From: DUQW01 sp050953825
Lineage (GTDB): Bacteria > Bacillota_I > Bacilli_A > Acholeplasmatales > Acholeplasmataceae
Length of the DNA stretch: 64,000 bases
Reading direction: 5' to 3'
Assembly: GCA_050953825.1 (NCBI GenBank)
Contig: JBMNNF010000010.1
Location: forward strand, 186,001-250,000
Every line of letters starts with the position of its first letter. Position 1 is the first letter of the stretch. The notes below the pieces were generated by a model. It saw only the letters and a list, made by a program, of their open reading frames with translations, was not told the DNA's origin and did no database searches. Position numbers and translations under genes: made by a program. Below, one piece after another: positions 7,416 through 15,356 of this stretch.

Positions 7416-7526
7416 AAACGTAGATGTTCCTCCAAAATATTATGTATAATTAGTGGTTTGTCAAACGCCGCCTATAGGCGGCCAGATGGAGTCTTTGTTG
7501 TTCCGATAACGGCGTTAGGAGAATAA
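7416..7526 (+). pseudogene. C-terminal fragment of an unidentified protein
   Basis: An open frame without start ends ...IISGLSNAAYRRPDGVF and VVPITALGE, then TAA. The composition is richer in GC than its surroundings and reads like a conserved C-terminus. An overlapping frame just upstream (about 7365-7449) reads DIIKFDQTSDTISKNVDVPP, suggesting one gene split by a frameshift. I do not recognise the family with certainty. The frame explains the perfect palindrome GCCGCCTATAGGCGGC at 7467-7482. Confidence 0.4.
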
Positions 7527-7550
7527 ATGTATCATTTCATATAAAAAGAT

Positions 7551-7588
7551 TAACCAATAAGCGTCATGGTTTTGACGCTTTTTGGTTA
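7551..7588 (+). terminator. Terminator upstream of hrcA
   Basis: AACCAA..AGCGTCA pairs with TGACGCT..TTGGTT, with T residues on the right arm. It separates the accessory island from the heat-shock operon. Confidence 0.75.
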
Positions 7589-7613
7589 ATTTCACAAAAT
7601 TAGCAGTTCAAAC

Positions 7614-7642
7614 TTGACAGTGCTAAAACGATATGTTAAAAT
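7614..7642 (+). promoter_or_regulatory. hrcA operon promoter
   Basis: TTGACA at 7614-7619, a 17-nt spacer ending in TGT, and TAAAAT at 7637-7642: a SigA-type promoter with extended -10. Confidence 0.85.
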
Positions 7643-7646
7643 ATAT

Positions 7647-7673
7647 TTGGCACTAAATATTGTTGAGTGCTAA
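7647..7673 (+). promoter_or_regulatory. CIRCE operator (HrcA binding site)
   Basis: TTGGCACTA, 9 nt, GAGTGCTAA: the right arm is the perfect CIRCE half-site and the left arm differs at two positions from TTAGCACTC. It lies between the promoter and the hrcA ribosome binding site, the standard position for HrcA repression of the operon. Confidence 0.88.
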
Positions 7674-7687
7674 TAAGGAGTGATTTA

Positions 7688-8707
7688 ATGCTTACTAATA
7701 GACAAAAGTTAATCTTAAAAGCGATCGTTGAATCATATATTGAAGATGGGTTGCCAGTAGGGTCAAAAGCGATTACGGTAATGCCTTACTTAAATTACTC
7801 AAGCGCAACTATCCGCTTTGATATGCAAGTTTTAGAAGAGTTAGGATACTTAGATAAAACTCACACGTCAAGTGGAAGAATTCCATCTGAAAAAGGATTA
7901 AGGTATTATCTAGATAATTTATTAACTAGAGATCGTAGAGTCGTTAAATTATTCCCGCTAGTAGATGATTTATTTAGGAAAAATCGTTATTCAAAAAAGA
8001 AAACTTTAGAAAAGGCCGCTGATTTACTTAGCGCAATCACTAACTATACAGCAATTAGTATTAATCCGAGTGATGATTATTCCTATATTAAGAAAATAGA
8101 GTTTATTACATTATCCAATCATGAAGGAGTCATTATTATTGTGATTGGTGATGGAACAGTGTTACATCACAAATTAACAATCACTAATGATCTTAAAATT
8201 GATGAAGTTGAAAATTTCTTCATCACTTTAAATAAACTATTTGAAAAGAAAAGTATTTCTAAAGTTATGAGGATCTTAATTGAAAGATATCAATCACGAA
8301 AATTAAGACCACTTAAAATTCATGAAGAAAACATTATTAAAATCTTAATTGATTTACTAGAGACGAAACATACTGATCAATTTTACTTATCTGGAGCGAC
8401 TAATATGTTTGATGATGATTACTTTTCATCATTTGACGCATTAAAGGAATCAATGATTCAACTAAATGAGGCAAACATTAGTAAATTAATTTCAGAAGAT
8501 ACTGGCTTAGAAATTAGATTAGGAAGTGACATTTCATTTATGCCAAAATCGAATGTGACAATTATTTCTATTCCCTATCGCTTTAGTGATATTGAAAGAG
8601 GTAATTTAGCATTAATTGGACCAATGAGAATGAATTATAGTGAAATCATTCCGTTAATCGAATATGTCGCAATTAATTTATCAAGCTTATATAAACGTAA
8701 GGAGTAG
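7688..8707 (+). CDS. hrcA: Heat-inducible transcription repressor HrcA
   Basis: 339 residues. It represses the chaperone operon by binding CIRCE and loses activity when unfolded proteins titrate the chaperonins. The start LTNRQKLILKAIVESYIEDG with GLPVGSKAI, the winged helix (SSATIRFDMQVLEELGYL) and HTSSGRIPSEKGLRYY are diagnostic. The C-terminal GAF-like part ends in GPMRMNYSEIIPLIEY. The ATG at 7688 follows AAGGAGTG; an in-frame TTG at 7667 lies inside CIRCE and is rejected. It is the first gene of hrcA-grpE-dnaK-dnaJ and is regulated by its own product. Confidence 0.97.
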   Translation: MLTNRQKLILKAIVESYIEDGLPVGSKAITVMPYLNYSSATIRFDMQVLEELGYLDKTHTSSGRIPSEKGLRYYLDNLLTRDRRVVKLFPLVDDLFRKNRYSKKKTLEKAADLLSAITNYTAISINPSDDYSYIKKIEFITLSNHEGVIIIVIGDGTVLHHKLTITNDLKIDEVENFFITLNKLFEKKSISKVMRILIERYQSRKLRPLKIHEENIIKILIDLLETKHTDQFYLSGATNMFDDDYFSSFDALKESMIQLNEANISKLISEDTGLEIRLGSDISFMPKSNVTIISIPYRFSDIERGNLALIGPMRMNYSEIIPLIEYVAINLSSLYKRKE

Positions 8708-8713
8708 ATATTA

Positions 8714-9361
8714 ATGGATGAGAAGAAGAAAAAAGAAGAAATGAATGTCGATGAAAAAAAGAATGTAGACGAAGAGGTGAAGGATGAGAATGTTATTACT
8801 GAAGACGACACAATTACAATTTCATCTCATGAAGCTCAAGGAGAGAAACAAATTAATGTTGGCTTTAAAAAAGGCGGACGTAAAATCAGAGTCAAAGAGT
8901 TAGAAGATGAAATTGAAAGTTTAAAAAATGACTTACTAAGAAATCAAGCTGATTTTGAAAACTTTAAAAAGAGAATGCATCAAGAGCGAGTAATTGATCG
9001 AAAATATGCCGCAATGGATGTCATTCACGATCTATTACTACCTTTAGATCAATTAAATAAGGTAGTGAGCATCGAGGTTGATGATCCAATCTTAAAAAAT
9101 TATTTAATCGGATTTAAAATGATTAATGACCAAATCTTCCAAGTATTAGAAAATAATGGAGTGACTCAAATTAAATCACTAGGTGAAGTATTTGATCCAA
9201 GAGTACATCACGCAGTTGAAAAAGAACATAACAGTGAAATAGAAAATCATATTATCACTGAAGAAATCCAAAAAGGATATTTGTATAAAGATAGAATTAT
9301 TAGACCAGCCATGGTCAAAGTTAATGAATGGAGTGAAAATTATGGCGAAGAAAACGAATAA
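8714..9361 (+). CDS. grpE: Nucleotide exchange factor GrpE
   Basis: 215 residues; releases ADP from DnaK. The first 65 residues are a charged, low-complexity acidic/lysine tail. A long coiled coil follows (RVKELEDEIESLKNDLLRNQADFENFKKRM), then the beta-wing domain with GEVFDPRVHHAVEKE and GYLYKDRIIRPAMVKV. The ribosome binding site is in the end of hrcA, and the 3' end overlaps dnaK by 20 nt. Confidence 0.97.
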   Translation: MDEKKKKEEMNVDEKKNVDEEVKDENVITEDDTITISSHEAQGEKQINVGFKKGGRKIRVKELEDEIESLKNDLLRNQADFENFKKRMHQERVIDRKYAAMDVIHDLLLPLDQLNKVVSIEVDDPILKNYLIGFKMINDQIFQVLENNGVTQIKSLGEVFDPRVHHAVEKEHNSEIENHIITEEIQKGYLYKDRIIRPAMVKVNEWSENYGEENE

Positions 9362-11165
9362 AATTATTGGTATAGACTTAGGAACTACTAACTCAGTAGT
9401 GGCAGTTATGGATGGTGGAGAAGCGAAAGTTATCCCTAATGCTGAAGGTGGTAGAACGACACCATCAGTTGTTGCTTTTAAAAATGGCGAAATTTCAGTT
9501 GGAGAAGTGGCAAAAAGACAAGTAATTACTAACCCAAATACAGTTCAATCAATTAAAAGACATATGGGAGATAGTAATTATAAAGTTAAATTAGAAGGTA
9601 AAGATTATAAGCCTGAAGAAATTTCAGCAATGATTTTACAAAACTTAAAACAAACCGCTGAAGCTTATTTAGGTGCTGAAGTGACTGAAGCGGTTATTAC
9701 CGTTCCCGCTTACTTTAATGATGCCCAAAGACAAGCGACAAAAGACGCTGGAACTATTGCCGGACTAAACGTTAGAAGAATTATTAATGAACCAACCGCT
9801 GCCGCCCTAGCTTATGGTATTGATAAAGGCGATAAGGAACAAGTTGTTTTAGTCTTTGACTTAGGTGGAGGTACTTTTGATGTTTCCATCTTAAGATTAG
9901 CCGATGGTACTTTTGAAGTTATTTCAACCGCTGGTGATAATAAACTAGGTGGTGATGATTTTGACCAAAGAATCGTTAATTATATGGTTGATGACTTTAG
10001 AAAAAATAACGGTGTTGATTTATCAAAAGATAAAATGGCCGTTCAAAGATTAAGAGATGCTGCTGAAAAAGCGAAAAAAGAATTATCAGGTGTAACTCAA
10101 ACTTCAATCTCTTTACCATTTATTTCAATGGCTGAACACGGACCAGTTCATTTAGAAATGAACTTATCACGTGCTAAATTTGATGAATTAACTCATGATT
10201 TAGTTGAAAGATCAATTGAACCAGTGAAAAGAGCGTTAAAAGATGCGAAAATGAATGCTAAAGATATTCAACAAGTATTATTAGTTGGTGGTTCAACTAG
10301 AATTCCAGCTGTTCAAGAACGAGTTAAACAAGTTTTAGGCAAAGAACCTAACAAATCAGTTAATCCAGATGAAGTTGTGGCAATGGGGGCAGCGATTCAA
10401 GGTGGAGTTTTAGCCGGAGATGTTAAAGATGTCTTACTATTAGACGTAACTCCGCTTTCATTAGGTATTGAAACTCTAGGTGGAGTATTTACTAAATTAA
10501 TTGAAAGAAATACCACCATTCCAACTTCTAAATCACAAGTTTTCTCAACGGCAGCTGATAATCAACCAGCAGTTGATATTCACGTGTTACAAGGTGAAAG
10601 ATCAATGGCAGCTGATAATAAGACATTAGGTCGTTTCCAATTAGGAGACATTCCACCAGCACCAAGAGGAGTTCCACAAATTGAAGTAACTTTTGATATT
10701 GATGCTAATGGTATCGTTAATGTTAAAGCGAAAGATTTAGGAACAAATAAAGAACAAACTATTACCATTTCTGGTGGATCAGGATTATCGGAAAAAGAAA
10801 TTGAAAGAATGATTAAAGAAGCTGAAGAACAAGCGGAAGCTGACGCTAAAAAGCGTGAAGAAGCTGATTTGAGAAATGAATCAGAAAACTTAATCTTCCA
10901 AACTAAAAAAGCGGTTGAAGATTTAGGTGAAGAAGTAACTGAAGATCAAAAAAATAAAGTTGAAAAACTTTCTGCAGAATTAGAAGAAGCTTTAAAAGGT
11001 AATGACATTGATGCAATTAGAAAGAAAAAAGAAAAACTAGAAAAAGAAGCTCAAGACATCGCAGTTAAAGCTTATCAAAAAGCTCAAGCTGCTCAACAAC
11101 AAACTCACGATGAATCAAGTGATGATTCAGAAGAAGAGACAACTGTTGACGCAGAATTTAGTTAA
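9342..11165 (+). CDS. dnaK: Chaperone DnaK (Hsp70)
   Basis: 607 residues, full length. ATPase motifs: IIGIDLGTTNSVVAVMDGG, NEPTAAALAYGID, VFDLGGGTFDVSIL and VLLVGGSTRIPAV. The linker DVLLLDVTPLSLGIETLGG leads into the substrate-binding domain, and the tail is acidic (EETTVDAEFS). The ATG at 9342 is chosen because MAKKTNKIIGID is the family start and GGAG lies at 9330-9333; an in-frame ATG at 9324 would add six residues. It is cotranscribed with grpE. Confidence 0.98.
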   Translation: MAKKTNKIIGIDLGTTNSVVAVMDGGEAKVIPNAEGGRTTPSVVAFKNGEISVGEVAKRQVITNPNTVQSIKRHMGDSNYKVKLEGKDYKPEEISAMILQNLKQTAEAYLGAEVTEAVITVPAYFNDAQRQATKDAGTIAGLNVRRIINEPTAAALAYGIDKGDKEQVVLVFDLGGGTFDVSILRLADGTFEVISTAGDNKLGGDDFDQRIVNYMVDDFRKNNGVDLSKDKMAVQRLRDAAEKAKKELSGVTQTSISLPFISMAEHGPVHLEMNLSRAKFDELTHDLVERSIEPVKRALKDAKMNAKDIQQVLLVGGSTRIPAVQERVKQVLGKEPNKSVNPDEVVAMGAAIQGGVLAGDVKDVLLLDVTPLSLGIETLGGVFTKLIERNTTIPTSKSQVFSTAADNQPAVDIHVLQGERSMAADNKTLGRFQLGDIPPAPRGVPQIEVTFDIDANGIVNVKAKDLGTNKEQTITISGGSGLSEKEIERMIKEAEEQAEADAKKREEADLRNESENLIFQTKKAVEDLGEEVTEDQKNKVEKLSAELEEALKGNDIDAIRKKKEKLEKEAQDIAVKAYQKAQAAQQQTHDESSDDSEEETTVDAEFS

Positions 11166-11183
11166 TAAGATATAATATTAGAG

Positions 11184-11204
11184 GTAAGGGCGCGAAGCCC
11201 TTAC
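11184..11204 (+). other. Hairpin between dnaK and dnaJ
   Basis: GTAAGGGC and GCCCTTAC form a perfect 8-bp GC-rich stem with a 5-nt loop and no T-run behind it. Just upstream is TATAAT (11171-11176) with TTGACG 19 nt before it, a possible internal promoter. The hairpin may mark an mRNA processing or attenuation point that lets dnaJ be expressed at a different level from dnaK. Confidence 0.5.
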
Positions 11205-11232
11205 TTAAATATGTTATAGAGGATGGATAATT

Positions 11233-12324
11233 ATGGCAAAAGATTATTATAAAACACTAGGTGTTGATAAAAATGCAACTGAAGATGAAATTAGAAAATC
11301 CTTTCGGGAACTAGCTAAGAAATATCACCCAGACGTTTCTCGAGAACCAGATGCCGAAGAGAAATTTAAAGAAATCCAAGAAGCGTATGCGGTCTTATCT
11401 GATAAAGAAAAACGCGCTCAATATGATATGTACGGTGCTGATGGACCTCAATTTCAAGGATTTGATTTTTCAGGTTTCGATTTTTCGGATATTTTCTCAT
11501 CGATTTTTGGTTCAGGCTTTGGTGGAAGACAAAGCCAATATGGCTCGCAACGAGGAAATGATCGTCAAGCTAGTTTAACGATTACCTTTTTAGAAGCCGC
11601 ATTGGGTACGAGAAAAAAGATCAATATTGTCCAAGATTTAGAATGTAGTGTTTGTCATGGAACAGGTGGCAAGACACCGCAAGACGTTTCTACTTGTGGT
11701 ACTTGTCATGGTAGTGGCACCGTTCAAGTTCAACAACAAACATTATTTGGAAGTATGATTAGAGAATCAACATGTCCAACCTGTCGTGGTACTGGTAAAA
11801 TCATTAAAAATAAATGTGATAAATGTGGTGGCTCTGGTCGAGAAACAGTTAGTAAAACAATAGATGTTAATATTCCAGCTGGAGTTGACGATGGAACTCA
11901 ATTAAGAGTAGCTGGCTACGGTGATGATGGCATTAAAGGTGGCCCAAGAGGTGATTTATACTTACGTTTTAGTGTCAAACCTCATGAATACTTCAAACGT
12001 CGTGGTAATGATATTTATCTTCAATTGCCAATTACCTTTAGTCAAGCGGCGTTAGGAACAACGATTGAAATCCCAACCATTTATGGTAATGTTGATTTAA
12101 AGATACCGGCCGGTATCCAAACTAACACTTCATTAAGAATGCGTGATAAAGGGATTCAATCACCACAAAGTGGTCGCAAAGGTAGTCAATACGTAGTAGT
12201 GACTGTTGAAACACCAAAAAATCTTTCCAAACAACAAAAAGAGCTGTTTAAGAAGTTAGAAGAAAGTGAAAAATTAAATAAAAAGTCGTTTTTAGAGCGA
12301 TTAAGAGATCAATTTAAATCATAA
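11233..12324 (+). CDS. dnaJ: Chaperone DnaJ (Hsp40)
   Basis: 363 residues, the DnaK co-chaperone. The J domain has the HPD motif (KKYHPDVS, about residue 35). Next is a Gly/Phe-rich region, then the zinc region with four CxxCxGxG repeats (CSVCHGTG, CGTCHGSG, CPTCRGTG, CDKCGGSG), all eight cysteines present. The C-terminal substrate-binding domains include IPAGVDDGTQLRVAGYGDDG. It starts 67 nt after dnaK, beyond the hairpin. Confidence 0.97.
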   Translation: MAKDYYKTLGVDKNATEDEIRKSFRELAKKYHPDVSREPDAEEKFKEIQEAYAVLSDKEKRAQYDMYGADGPQFQGFDFSGFDFSDIFSSIFGSGFGGRQSQYGSQRGNDRQASLTITFLEAALGTRKKINIVQDLECSVCHGTGGKTPQDVSTCGTCHGSGTVQVQQQTLFGSMIRESTCPTCRGTGKIIKNKCDKCGGSGRETVSKTIDVNIPAGVDDGTQLRVAGYGDDGIKGGPRGDLYLRFSVKPHEYFKRRGNDIYLQLPITFSQAALGTTIEIPTIYGNVDLKIPAGIQTNTSLRMRDKGIQSPQSGRKGSQYVVVTVETPKNLSKQQKELFKKLEESEKLNKKSFLERLRDQFKS

Positions 12325-12352
12325 AAGATTGGATATTTTCCAATCTTTTTTT
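12325..12352 (+). terminator. Terminator of the heat-shock operon
   Basis: AAGATTGGA pairs with TCCAATCTT, followed by T6. Confidence 0.85.
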
Positions 12353-12460
12353 ATGAAGTGATATAAAGATTATTGTAAATCCCCCTTTTTTCTTGATAAA
12401 TGTTGAATTTTTTCTAAATTATTGGTACAATATAAATGATTATTGAAAGGCGGTTTTCAT

Positions 12461-13060
12461 ATGAAAGAAAGACTTAATTGGTTTAATAAATATTTTCAAA
12501 AAGGAACTGGAAAATTTGATCCTCAATTTGTCGCTTATCGTGATGAAGCTCACGATTTAGCTTTCAAAAGAGCTTTTGAATTACTCTCAATTACTGAAGC
12601 TGATGTTAAAGAAGAAAGTGCTATCGTTTTAATGACACCTGAACAATTAGATGTTAAAAGTAAAGTGCGTTTTAAAGTGGCTCTATTTGATGATGATGAA
12701 GCTGAATTATTATACGACCAAGCGTTAATAACAATTTTAATGTTTGGCGAAGAATCACTATTTTATTATCAAGCGAATGCTGATTATCGCTATGGTTTAG
12801 TAACCAATGATTTAGTTGGTGAACTTAATTATTTAGATATTATGAATATTGAAACTACTTTTGAATACGATGATTTACATAATCCATTATTTGAAATTGT
12901 TAATGTCGAATTATGGCTATATGATGGAACCATCTTACCATTAACTTTAAGATATCGACTATTTAATGGGGTTATTGAGGAATTGGTGTTATCACCAAAA
13001 GAAAAATTGGTGTTAAATCGACTACACAGCATTGTTAGAAATAAAAGATCATTTAAATAA
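12461..13060 (+). CDS. Conserved hypothetical protein
   Basis: 199 residues; family not recognised. It begins MKERLNWFNKYFQKGTGKFD; the interior is an acidic alpha/beta protein without membrane segments (VALFDDDEAELLYDQALITI, NVELWLYDGTILPLTLRY, then VLSPKEKLVLNRLHSI). The ATG at 12461 is preceded by GAAAGGCGG; an in-frame TTG at 12443 would lie upstream of that site. It is monocistronic between two terminators. Confidence 0.7.
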   Translation: MKERLNWFNKYFQKGTGKFDPQFVAYRDEAHDLAFKRAFELLSITEADVKEESAIVLMTPEQLDVKSKVRFKVALFDDDEAELLYDQALITILMFGEESLFYYQANADYRYGLVTNDLVGELNYLDIMNIETTFEYDDLHNPLFEIVNVELWLYDGTILPLTLRYRLFNGVIEELVLSPKEKLVLNRLHSIVRNKRSFK

Positions 13061-13084
13061 GACACTTGAATGTGTCTTTTTTTT
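13059..13084 (+). terminator. Terminator
   Basis: AAGACAC and GTGTCTT form a stem with a 6-nt loop, followed by a run of T. Confidence 0.85.
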
Positions 13085-13167
13085 GGCCAAAAAGAGACAT
13101 TTCATTGTCATTATCTTTGACAATAATTGCAACTTTTTGATATAATCTATTTGTTTAGGTGATAAAA

Positions 13168-13599
13168 ATGAAATGGACATTATTTGAGTTAGAAAAATTA
13201 AATCAAATCGATGAAACCATTGATGAATTTGAAGTGCCGGATGGATATGATGATTTGTTGTCAATTACCAATATTAAAGTTACCGGAACGATTAATCATC
13301 TACCTCAAGAAGTCGAATTTTTACTAAATATTAAAGCCGATTTATTAATGTCATGTGCCTATTCATTAAAAGATGTATTAGTCCCAGTTGACTTTGATTT
13401 AGATCTATTATTCGGCAATACTAATGAATCAGATTATGAATTAACTAACCCATTGGAATTAGCTGATATTATTTTAGGAAACATTTTAGTGGAAAAACCA
13501 TTTCGAGTGATTCACCCAGACGCCAAAGATCAAACATTCGACTTAGAAAAAGAAGTTCACCCAGCGTTTGAAGAGTTGGCAGATTTATTAAAGAAATAA
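13168..13599 (+). CDS. yceD: YceD/DUF177 family protein (23S rRNA accumulation)
   Basis: 143 residues. DUF177 proteins are linked to accumulation of 23S rRNA and are almost always encoded directly upstream of rpmF, as here (14 nt gap). The pattern VTGTINHLPQEVEFLLNIKADLLMSCAYSLKDVLVPV is the family core (usually a cysteine followed by R; here C-AYSL). A C-terminal acidic stretch leads to the conserved end (LADLLKK). The ATG at 13168 has AGGTG 7 nt upstream. Confidence 0.85.
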   Translation: MKWTLFELEKLNQIDETIDEFEVPDGYDDLLSITNIKVTGTINHLPQEVEFLLNIKADLLMSCAYSLKDVLVPVDFDLDLLFGNTNESDYELTNPLELADIILGNILVEKPFRVIHPDAKDQTFDLEKEVHPAFEELADLLKK

Positions 13600-13613
13600 A
13601 GGAGGGATTGTAG

Positions 13614-13802
13614 ATGGCAGTTCCATTTCGTAGAACCGGTAAAACTGCGAAGAGAAAAAGAAGAACACACCAAAAGCTAAAAAGACCAGCTTTAGTGACG
13701 TGTCCACAAACCGGAGAATTTACCTTGCCTCACCGTGTAACACCAAATAGTGGTTACTATAAAGGGCAAAAAATATTAACTAAAAAGGAAAAAGAAGACT
13801 AA
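13614..13802 (+). CDS. rpmF: 50S ribosomal protein L32, zinc-free form
   Basis: 62 residues. It starts with the highly conserved MAVPFRRTGKTAKRKRRTH. In zinc-binding L32 two CxxC pairs follow; here the first is CPQT and the second is TPNS, so only one of four ligands remains. This is the C-minus form, which folds without zinc. It has a strong ribosome binding site (AAGGAGGGAT). Confidence 0.95.
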   Translation: MAVPFRRTGKTAKRKRRTHQKLKRPALVTCPQTGEFTLPHRVTPNSGYYKGQKILTKKEKED

Positions 13803-13816
13803 TTAGTTAATCAAAG

Positions 13817-13846
13817 AAAAGGTGCGAGAAGCACCTTTTTCTTTTT
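13817..13846 (+). terminator. Terminator after rpmF
   Basis: AAAAGGTGC and GCACCTTTT form a stem with loop GAGAA, followed by T residues. Confidence 0.88.
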
Positions 13847-13849
13847 ATG

Positions 13850-13858
13850 TGTTAAAAT
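13850..13858 (+). promoter_or_regulatory. Extended -10 promoter giving a leaderless rsmH mRNA
   Basis: TGT TAAAAT, with the -10 hexamer at 13853-13858, ends 6 nt before the rsmH ATG at 13865. There is no ribosome binding site between them. Transcription should start at or next to the A of the start codon. Confidence 0.6.
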
Positions 13859-13864
13859 AAATAT

Positions 13865-14761
13865 ATGAAGCATGAGTCGGTATTATTAAATGAATGTCTT
13901 GAAAATTTAAAGATTAAACCTAATGGTATTTATGTTGATGCGACAATTGGGGGAGCGGGACATAGTCTTGAAATTTTAAAAAGATTACAAGACGGTTTTT
14001 TAGTTGGCTTTGATCAAGATGATTATGCGATAGAGTATGCTCATAAAAGATTAAAAGAGTTTAGTAATTTTAAAATTGTCAAATCTAATTTTAGATATTT
14101 AACTAGGGAATTAAATAAATTAGGAATTAATAAAATTGATGGGATTTTATTTGATTTAGGTTTATCATCATTTCAAATTGATAATCGAGAAAGAGGCTTT
14201 TCATATTTAGGAGATAATGAATTAGATATGAGAATGGATCAAGGATTAGAAGTATCGGCGAAAGATATCTTAAACAATTATTCTTTAGACCAATTAACTG
14301 AAATATTTCGTAACTATGGTGAAGAGAAAAATGCTTATCCAATTGCCAAAAAAATTATCTCAAGAAGACCTCTTAATACGACTGCTGAATTAGTAGCTAT
14401 TACTGATGAAGTGAATTATAAAGTTAAAGGTCATTCAGCCAAAAGAGTCTTTCAAGCGTTAAGGATTGAAGTTAATGAAGAGTTAGATGTTTTAAAGGAG
14501 GTTTTAAATCAATTAAATGATTTATTAAACCCTGGAGGTAGGATTTTGATTATTACCTTTCATTCGCTTGAAGATCGCATTGTGAAACATTATTTTAAGG
14601 AAAACTCGGAAGTTAAAATTGTGAAAGGAATGCCGATTGCTATTGAACCAAAACCGAATTATAAATTGATTACTAGAAAGCCAATTTTACCTTCTGAAGC
14701 TGAACAAAAGGCTAATTCTAGAAGTAGATCCGCTAAATTGAGGGTTGCAGAAAAGATATAA
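13865..14761 (+). CDS. rsmH: 16S rRNA m4C1402 methyltransferase RsmH (MraW)
   Basis: 298 residues. It methylates N4 of C1402 in 16S rRNA with S-adenosylmethionine. Motifs: MKHESVLLNECLENL at the start, VDATIGGAGHSLEIL (SAM site), GILFDLGLSSFQIDN, RGFSYLGDNELDMRMDQG, KGHSAKRVFQALRIEVNEEL and LIITFHSLEDRIVKHYF. In walled relatives it lies in the dcw cluster with mraZ, ftsL and mur genes; here it stands alone after rpmF, with neither beside it. The start follows the -10 box directly, with no ribosome binding site. Confidence 0.97.
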   Translation: MKHESVLLNECLENLKIKPNGIYVDATIGGAGHSLEILKRLQDGFLVGFDQDDYAIEYAHKRLKEFSNFKIVKSNFRYLTRELNKLGINKIDGILFDLGLSSFQIDNRERGFSYLGDNELDMRMDQGLEVSAKDILNNYSLDQLTEIFRNYGEEKNAYPIAKKIISRRPLNTTAELVAITDEVNYKVKGHSAKRVFQALRIEVNEELDVLKEVLNQLNDLLNPGGRILIITFHSLEDRIVKHYFKENSEVKIVKGMPIAIEPKPNYKLITRKPILPSEAEQKANSRSRSAKLRVAEKI

Positions 14762-14762
14762 A

Positions 14763-14790
14763 AAAACTCCCAAAAATTTTTGAGAGTTTT
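14763..14790. terminator. Bidirectional terminator between rsmH and the Fur-family gene
   Basis: AAAACTC.CAAAAA pairs with TTTTTG.GAGTTTT; A- and T-runs on both sides serve both convergent genes. Confidence 0.85.
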
Positions 14791-14795
14791 CAATA

Positions 14796-15236
14796 TTATT
14801 CTACATTATGATCTTCTTTAGCCTTAACGCCAACAGTTAATTTAATATATTGAACTTCAAACTCGGTTTCATTTTCAATATATCTTGTAATGGAATCAAA
14901 GATACGCTTATTGTTGATTTCAACAATTTGATTATTAGCTTGATCAACTAAATGAATGTGATTATCAGCGGTATGCATCTTGTTGTCGATAGCTAATTCG
15001 TAATATTTAATTTGATTAATAAATAAAACCACAACTATTTTTTCTTGAATGAAAAAGTCAAGGTTATTATAAATTGAGGCGACGTTAGTAAATCCTTTTT
15101 CAGCTAAACGTAGTTGAATTTGTTTAAAAGTTAAATGGTCATCAGCCAAGACTTCTAACAAGGCGATACGACTTTTAGTAATACGATAACCTTTTTCTCT
15201 GAGTTGGTTTAAGTATAATTCAAATTTTTTCTTCAT
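14796..15236 (-). CDS. Fur-family transcriptional regulator lacking all cysteines
   Basis: 146 residues. The N-terminal winged helix is typical of Fur/PerR/Zur (LREKGYRITKSRIALLEVL, then HLTFKQIQLRLAEKGFTNVASIYNNLDFF). The dimerisation domain has the shape of the family, but the usual HHHH..C..C motif reads HTADNHIHLVDQANNQIVEI, and there is no cysteine anywhere in the protein. The structural zinc site is therefore absent. H and E residues that could bind a regulatory metal remain (DDHLTF, NHIHL). The sequence does not show whether it senses metal, peroxide or haem. Good ribosome binding site (AAGGAGTGATT) and promoter upstream. Confidence 0.88.
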   Translation of the reverse strand: MKKKFELYLNQLREKGYRITKSRIALLEVLADDHLTFKQIQLRLAEKGFTNVASIYNNLDFFIQEKIVVVLFINQIKYYELAIDNKMHTADNHIHLVDQANNQIVEINNKRIFDSITRYIENETEFEVQYIKLTVGVKAKEDHNVE

Positions 15237-15261
15237 AATGAATCACTCCTTTTATAAATCA

Positions 15262-15295
15262 ATTATACAACCTATTTATATTTATTTCAAATAAA
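15262..15295 (-). promoter_or_regulatory. Promoter of the Fur-family gene with 7-1-7 operator
   Basis: On the minus strand TTGAAA (15285-15290) and TATAAT (15262-15267) are separated by 17 nt. Overlapping the -35 is TTTATTT-C-AAATAAA (15281-15295), a perfect 7-1-7 inverted repeat with the geometry of Fur and PerR boxes. Autoregulation is the simplest reading. Confidence 0.65.
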
Positions 15296-15356
15296 AGGAT
15301 TGTGATTTTAAATATTAGATAAATTCATATCAATAATTTCATAAGGGGGGACGTTT

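Noticed and set aside
7467..7482. Perfect GC-rich palindrome GCCGCCTATAGGCGGC, with AACGCCG and CGGCGTT at 7464 and 7510, taken at first as a structured RNA or operator
   Set aside because: The stretch lies in an open frame reading as a protein C-terminus (...NAAYRRPDGVFVVPITALGE), so it is better explained as a coding remnant.
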